The position numbers and the translations under genes were made by a program. Positions 6,185 to 8,686 of a stretch of 8,686 bases of DNA are shown in pieces. The notes beneath the pieces were generated by a model. The model did not search any database, had not been told where the DNA came from, and was given only the letters and a program-made list of their open reading frames with translations. How positions within the stretch are numbered: the stretch's first letter is position 1; the number at the start of each line of letters is the position of its first letter. The stretch is taken from NCBI RefSeq assembly GCF_000282995.1, contig NZ_ALEE01000474.1:1-8686 (forward strand), in the 5' to 3' direction. The DNA comes from Melaminivora alkalimesophila (GTDB taxonomy: Bacteria; Pseudomonadota; Gammaproteobacteria; Burkholderiales; Burkholderiaceae_C).

Positions 6185-6220
6185 GGCCGCGCCGGCGGTG
6201 CGCGGCCTGCGGGTGGTTTT
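6185..6220 (+). terminator. GC-rich hairpin between fabH and fabD, possible attenuator
   Basis: A perfect 8-bp stem, GGCCGCGC (6185-6192) and GCGCGGCC (6200-6207), encloses a 7-nt loop 7 bases after the fabH stop. A TTTT run (6217-6220) lies about 9 bases beyond the stem, too far for an ideal intrinsic terminator. It could be a partial terminator, an mRNA-processing or stability element, or a spacer that insulates fabD translation. Confidence 0.45.
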
Positions 6221-6224
6221 CATT

Positions 6225-6235
6225 GGGGACGAGGA
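6225..6235 (+). promoter_or_regulatory. fabD ribosome-binding region
   Basis: GGGGA (6225-6229) and GAGGA (6231-6235) precede the ATG at 6239 by 9 and 3 nt. The first has the better spacing. They support 6239 as the start rather than the in-frame upstream codons, which overlap fabH and the hairpin. Confidence 0.6.
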
Positions 6236-6238
6236 TCC

Positions 6239-7195
6239 ATGGCAAAGAACTTCGCATTCGTATTTCCCGGACAGGGCTCGCAGTCGGTGGGCATGCTCGA
6301 CGCCTGGGGCGACCACCCCGCCGTGCGCGAGACGCTGGCCGAGGCTTCCGCTGCCCTGGGCGAGGACGTGGGGGCACTGATCGCCGGTGGCCCGAAGGAG
6401 GCGCTGGCGCTGACCACCAACACCCAGCCCGTGATGCTGGTGGCCGGGGTGGCGGCGTGGCGCGCCTGGCGCGCCGAGGGCGGGGCGCTGCCCGCGGCCG
6501 TGGCCGGCCACTCGCTGGGCGAATATTCCGCGCTGGTCGCCGCCGGCGTGCTGACGCTCGCCCAGGCTGCCCCGCTGGTGCGCCTGCGCGCCGCCGCCAT
6601 GCAGGAGGCCGTCCCCGTGGGCGCCGGCGCCATGGCGGCCATCCTCGGCCTGCCGGCCGAGAAGGTCATCGAAGGCTGCGCCCAGGCGCAGCAGGAATTT
6701 GGCGCAGGCTCCCCGGAGGTGGTCGAGGCCGTGAACTTCAACGACCCGGCCCAGACCGTGATTGCCGGCACCCGGGCCGGCGTGGACCGGGCCTGTGAGC
6801 TGCTCAAGGGCCTGGGCGCCAAGCGCGCGCTGCCGCTGCCGGTCTCGGCGCCCTTCCACTCCAGCCTGATGAAGCCGGCGGCCGAGCGGCTGCGCGCGGC
6901 GCTGGCGGAGCTCGAACTGGCGTCGCCGCAGTTCCCGGTGCTCAACAACGTGGACGTGGCCGCGCCGCAGGAGGCCGACGCCATCCGCGACGCCCTGTAC
7001 CGCCAGGCATACCGGCCGGTGCGCTGGGTGGAGTGCGTGCAGGCGCTCAAGGCGCGCTTTGGCGCAACCCACATCGTCGAGTGCGGGCCGGGCAAGGTCC
7101 TCGCCGGCATGACCCGCCGCATCGACCCCGAGCTGGTCGGCGCGTCCCTGTACGACCCGGCGACGCTCGCCGAGACCAAGGAGCTGCTGGCATGA
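6239..7195 (+). CDS. fabD: Malonyl-CoA:ACP transacylase
   Basis: This 318-residue enzyme transfers malonate from CoA to acyl carrier protein, supplying the extender for all fatty acid elongation. It shows FPGQGSQ (9-15) at the oxyanion hole, the nucleophile Ser92 in GHSLGE (90-95), Arg117 that binds the malonyl carboxylate (in the RAAAMQEAVP segment) and His207 in SAPFHSSLM as the catalytic base. VNFNDP (165-170) and ECGPGKVLAG (281-290) complete the family pattern. The start is set by homology to other FabD proteins and by the ribosome-binding region just upstream. The 61-bp gap from fabH holds a strong hairpin. The stop overlaps the fabG start in ATGA, so the two are translationally coupled. 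Confidence 0.97.
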   Translation: MAKNFAFVFPGQGSQSVGMLDAWGDHPAVRETLAEASAALGEDVGALIAGGPKEALALTTNTQPVMLVAGVAAWRAWRAEGGALPAAVAGHSLGEYSALVAAGVLTLAQAAPLVRLRAAAMQEAVPVGAGAMAAILGLPAEKVIEGCAQAQQEFGAGSPEVVEAVNFNDPAQTVIAGTRAGVDRACELLKGLGAKRALPLPVSAPFHSSLMKPAAERLRAALAELELASPQFPVLNNVDVAAPQEADAIRDALYRQAYRPVRWVECVQALKARFGATHIVECGPGKVLAGMTRRIDPELVGASLYDPATLAETKELLA

Positions 7196-7938
7196 ACGCC
7201 CCTGCAACCACTTCTCCCCGGATCGCGCTGGTGACCGGCGCCACGCGCGGCATCGGCGCCGCGATCGCCGCGGAGCTTGCCGCGCGCGGTTACACCGTGA
7301 TCGGTACCGCCACCACCGACGAGGGCGCCGCGCGCATCGGCGCCGCCCTGGCGGCCCGCGGTGGGCGCGGCGTGCGCCTGGACGTCACCGACGGCGCCGC
7401 CGTCGAGGCACTGGTGGAATCCATCGCCAAGGAAGACGGCGGCCTGCACGTGCTGGTCAACAACGCCGGCATCACGCGCGACACGCTCGCCATGCGCATG
7501 AAGGACGCAGATTGGGACGCGGTCATCGACACCAACCTGAAGGCCGTGTTCCGCGCCAGCCGCGCCGCCATCCGCCCCATGATGAAGCAGCGCTTCGGGC
7601 GCATCATCAGCATCACCAGCGTGGTCGGCGCCTCGGGCAACCCGGGCCAGGCGAACTACGCCGCCGCCAAGGCGGGCGTGGCCGGGATGACGCGTGCGCT
7701 GGCGCGCGAGCTCGGCAGCCGCGGCATCACGGTGAACTGCGTGGCGCCGGGCTTCATCGCCACCGACATGACGGCCGAGCTGCCCGAGGAGCAGAAGAAG
7801 GCGCTGCGCGCGCAGATCGCGCTGGGCGAGCTGGGCCGTCCCGAGGACATCGCGCACGCCGTCGCCTACCTCGCGTCCGATGGCGCCGGCTACGTGACGG
7901 GCCAGGAGCTGCACGTCAACGGCGGCATGTACATGTGA
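7192..7938 (+). CDS. fabG: 3-oxoacyl-ACP reductase
   Basis: This 248-residue short-chain dehydrogenase reduces 3-ketoacyl-ACP with NADPH, the first reduction of each elongation cycle. The cofactor-binding TGATRGIG (15-22), the structural NNAG (90-93), the catalytic tetrad Asn115, Ser143, Tyr156 and Lys160 (YAAAK), the PG motif after the active site (186-187) and the C-terminal VTGQELHVNGGMYM are all present. Length is normal for FabG. The ATG at 7192 overlaps the fabD stop (ATGA), and AAGGAG (7178-7183) lies 8 nt upstream inside fabD, a strong ribosome-binding site. Position between fabD and acpP agrees with the housekeeping FabG rather than another SDR reductase. Confidence 0.97.
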   Translation: MNAPATTSPRIALVTGATRGIGAAIAAELAARGYTVIGTATTDEGAARIGAALAARGGRGVRLDVTDGAAVEALVESIAKEDGGLHVLVNNAGITRDTLAMRMKDADWDAVIDTNLKAVFRASRAAIRPMMKQRFGRIISITSVVGASGNPGQANYAAAKAGVAGMTRALARELGSRGITVNCVAPGFIATDMTAELPEEQKKALRAQIALGELGRPEDIAHAVAYLASDGAGYVTGQELHVNGGMYM

Positions 7939-7967
7939 GCACAGCGGTTTTGGGCCGGATCTTCCGC

Positions 7968-7996
7968 GCGGCCGGCCGCACCGGGGGAGCCTCCCC
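7968..7996 (+). other. GC-rich palindrome and hairpin in the fabG-acpP gap
   Basis: Two structures lie side by side. One is a perfect 12-bp palindrome, GCGGCCGGCCGC (7968-7979). The other is a 5-bp hairpin, GGGGA (7984-7988) and TCCCC (7992-7996) with loop GCC. The hairpin sits where the -35 of the acpP promoter would be. There is no T-tract, so termination would be weak. An mRNA-processing, attenuator or protein-binding role is possible; chance in GC-rich DNA is also possible. Confidence 0.35.
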
Positions 7997-8002
7997 GAAG
8001 CG

Positions 8003-8019
8003 GCTAGAATCGCGGATTC
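8003..8019 (+). promoter_or_regulatory. Promoter for acpP with overlapping inverted repeat
   Basis: TAGAAT (8005-8010) matches the -10 consensus at 5 of 6 positions and gives a leader of about 28 nt. No -35 is evident. A perfect inverted repeat, GAATC (8007-8011) and GATTC (8015-8019) with a GCG spacer, overlaps the -10 and predicted start and could be an operator. A separate acpP promoter would fit the high ACP demand known in bacteria. Confidence 0.55.
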
Positions 8020-8033
8020 ATTCACAACCCCTT

Positions 8034-8284
<251 letters not shown>

Positions 8285-8293
8285 TCCCAGCCC

Positions 8294-8310
8294 GGGGGCG
8301 CGCCGCCCCG
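8294..8310 (+). terminator. GC-rich hairpin between acpP and fabF, possible partial terminator
   Basis: A 6-bp stem, GGGGCG (8295-8300) and CGCCCC (8304-8309), has a CGC loop and lies 10 bases after the acpP stop. The nearest T run (8328-8331) is about 18 bases beyond the stem, so it is not a classical terminator. It may lower fabF expression relative to acpP or stabilise the 3' end of an acpP mRNA. Confidence 0.4.
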
Positions 8311-8336
8311 CCAGAACAGCTACAAGGTTTTCACGC

Positions 8337-8686
8337 ATGAGCCGTCGTCGCGTTGTCGTGACCGGCCTGGGCTGCGTCACCCCCGTGGGCAACACGGTGG
8401 CAGACGCCTGGGCCAACATCCTCGCCGGCCAGTCCGGCATCGACCTCATCACCAAGTTCGATACGACGAACTTCGCCTGCAAGATCGCCGGCGAGGTCAA
8501 GGGGTTCGATCTGGACGCCTACCTGAGCGCCAAGGATGCGCGCACGATGGATGCCTTCATCCATTTCGGCATCGCCGCGGCCGAGGAGGCCGTGCGTGAC
8601 GCCGGCCTGCCCACGGGCGAGGCGCTGGACGAAGAGCTGGCCACGCGCATCGGCTGCATCATCGGCTCAGGCATCGGCGGGCTGCC
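8337..8686 (+). CDS. fabF: Beta-ketoacyl-ACP synthase II, 5' part only
   Basis: The first 116 residues of FabF, the condensing enzyme that elongates acyl-ACP with malonyl-ACP, run open to the right edge. The N-terminus RRVVVTGLGCVTPVGNTV, the GQSGI segment (31-35), KDARTMDAF (67-75) and GSGIGGL (109-115) match E. coli FabF closely. The catalytic Cys-His-His triad lies beyond the window and cannot be checked. The ATG at 8337 follows AAGG (8324-8327) by 9 nt and gives the standard family N-terminus. FabF rather than FabB is favoured by sequence and by the position after acpP. Confidence 0.95.
   Translation, partial: MSRRRVVVTGLGCVTPVGNTVADAWANILAGQSGIDLITKFDTTNFACKIAGEVKGFDLDAYLSAKDARTMDAFIHFGIAAAEEAVRDAGLPTGEALDEELATRIGCIIGSGIGGL

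Noticed and set aside
7926..7935. Palindrome CATGTACATG at the end of fabG as an operator
   Set aside because: It is formed by the conserved terminal Met-Tyr-Met codons of FabG and is best explained by the protein sequence.

Overview
The window is a compact, high-GC chromosomal segment. It is almost wholly protein-coding, with strong G/C preference at third codon positions and no sign of foreign composition. The gene content and order fit a betaproteobacterium of the order Burkholderiales, and the HAD-Rieske-SppA run beside the fab cluster suggests a Comamonadaceae-like organism. That assignment is an inference from protein resemblance and gene order; no rRNA or other marker is present. There is no mobile element, CRISPR array, tRNA or rRNA, and I found no convincing new biological system. 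The observations worth a second look are regulatory.

Left part (1-1715, plus strand): the 3' end of a HAD-family phosphatase, a small Rieske [2Fe-2S] protein overlapping it by one base, and a membrane-anchored S49 (SppA-type) peptidase. They appear to form one transcription unit whose 5' end lies outside the window.

Middle (1731-3115, minus strand): a Maf nucleotide pyrophosphatase (YceF type) and, overlapping its stop codon, an RsmI-like tetrapyrrole-methylase-family SAM methyltransferase. Both converge on sppA. A divergent gap of only 26 bp separates maf from yceD.

Right part (3142-8686, plus strand): yceD-rpmF-plsX-fabH-fabD-fabG-acpP-fabF, the same order as in Escherichia coli. YceD and L32 serve the large ribosomal subunit. 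PlsX makes acyl-phosphate for phospholipid synthesis. FabD loads malonate onto ACP, FabH performs the first condensation, FabG the first reduction and FabF the elongating condensations, all on the acyl carrier protein encoded by acpP. Ribosome production and membrane lipid synthesis, both growth-coupled, therefore sit together. fabF is cut by the window edge.

Non-coding signals: a perfect TATAAT -10 before rpmF, a strong intrinsic terminator between rpmF and plsX, -10-like elements before plsX and acpP that share a motif with the rpmF one (GCYANAATSGCGG), several short palindromes at or near the predicted transcription starts, and GC-rich hairpins in the fabH-fabD, fabG-acpP and acpP-fabF gaps. 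These suggest the cluster is split into several differently tuned transcripts rather than one uniform operon.
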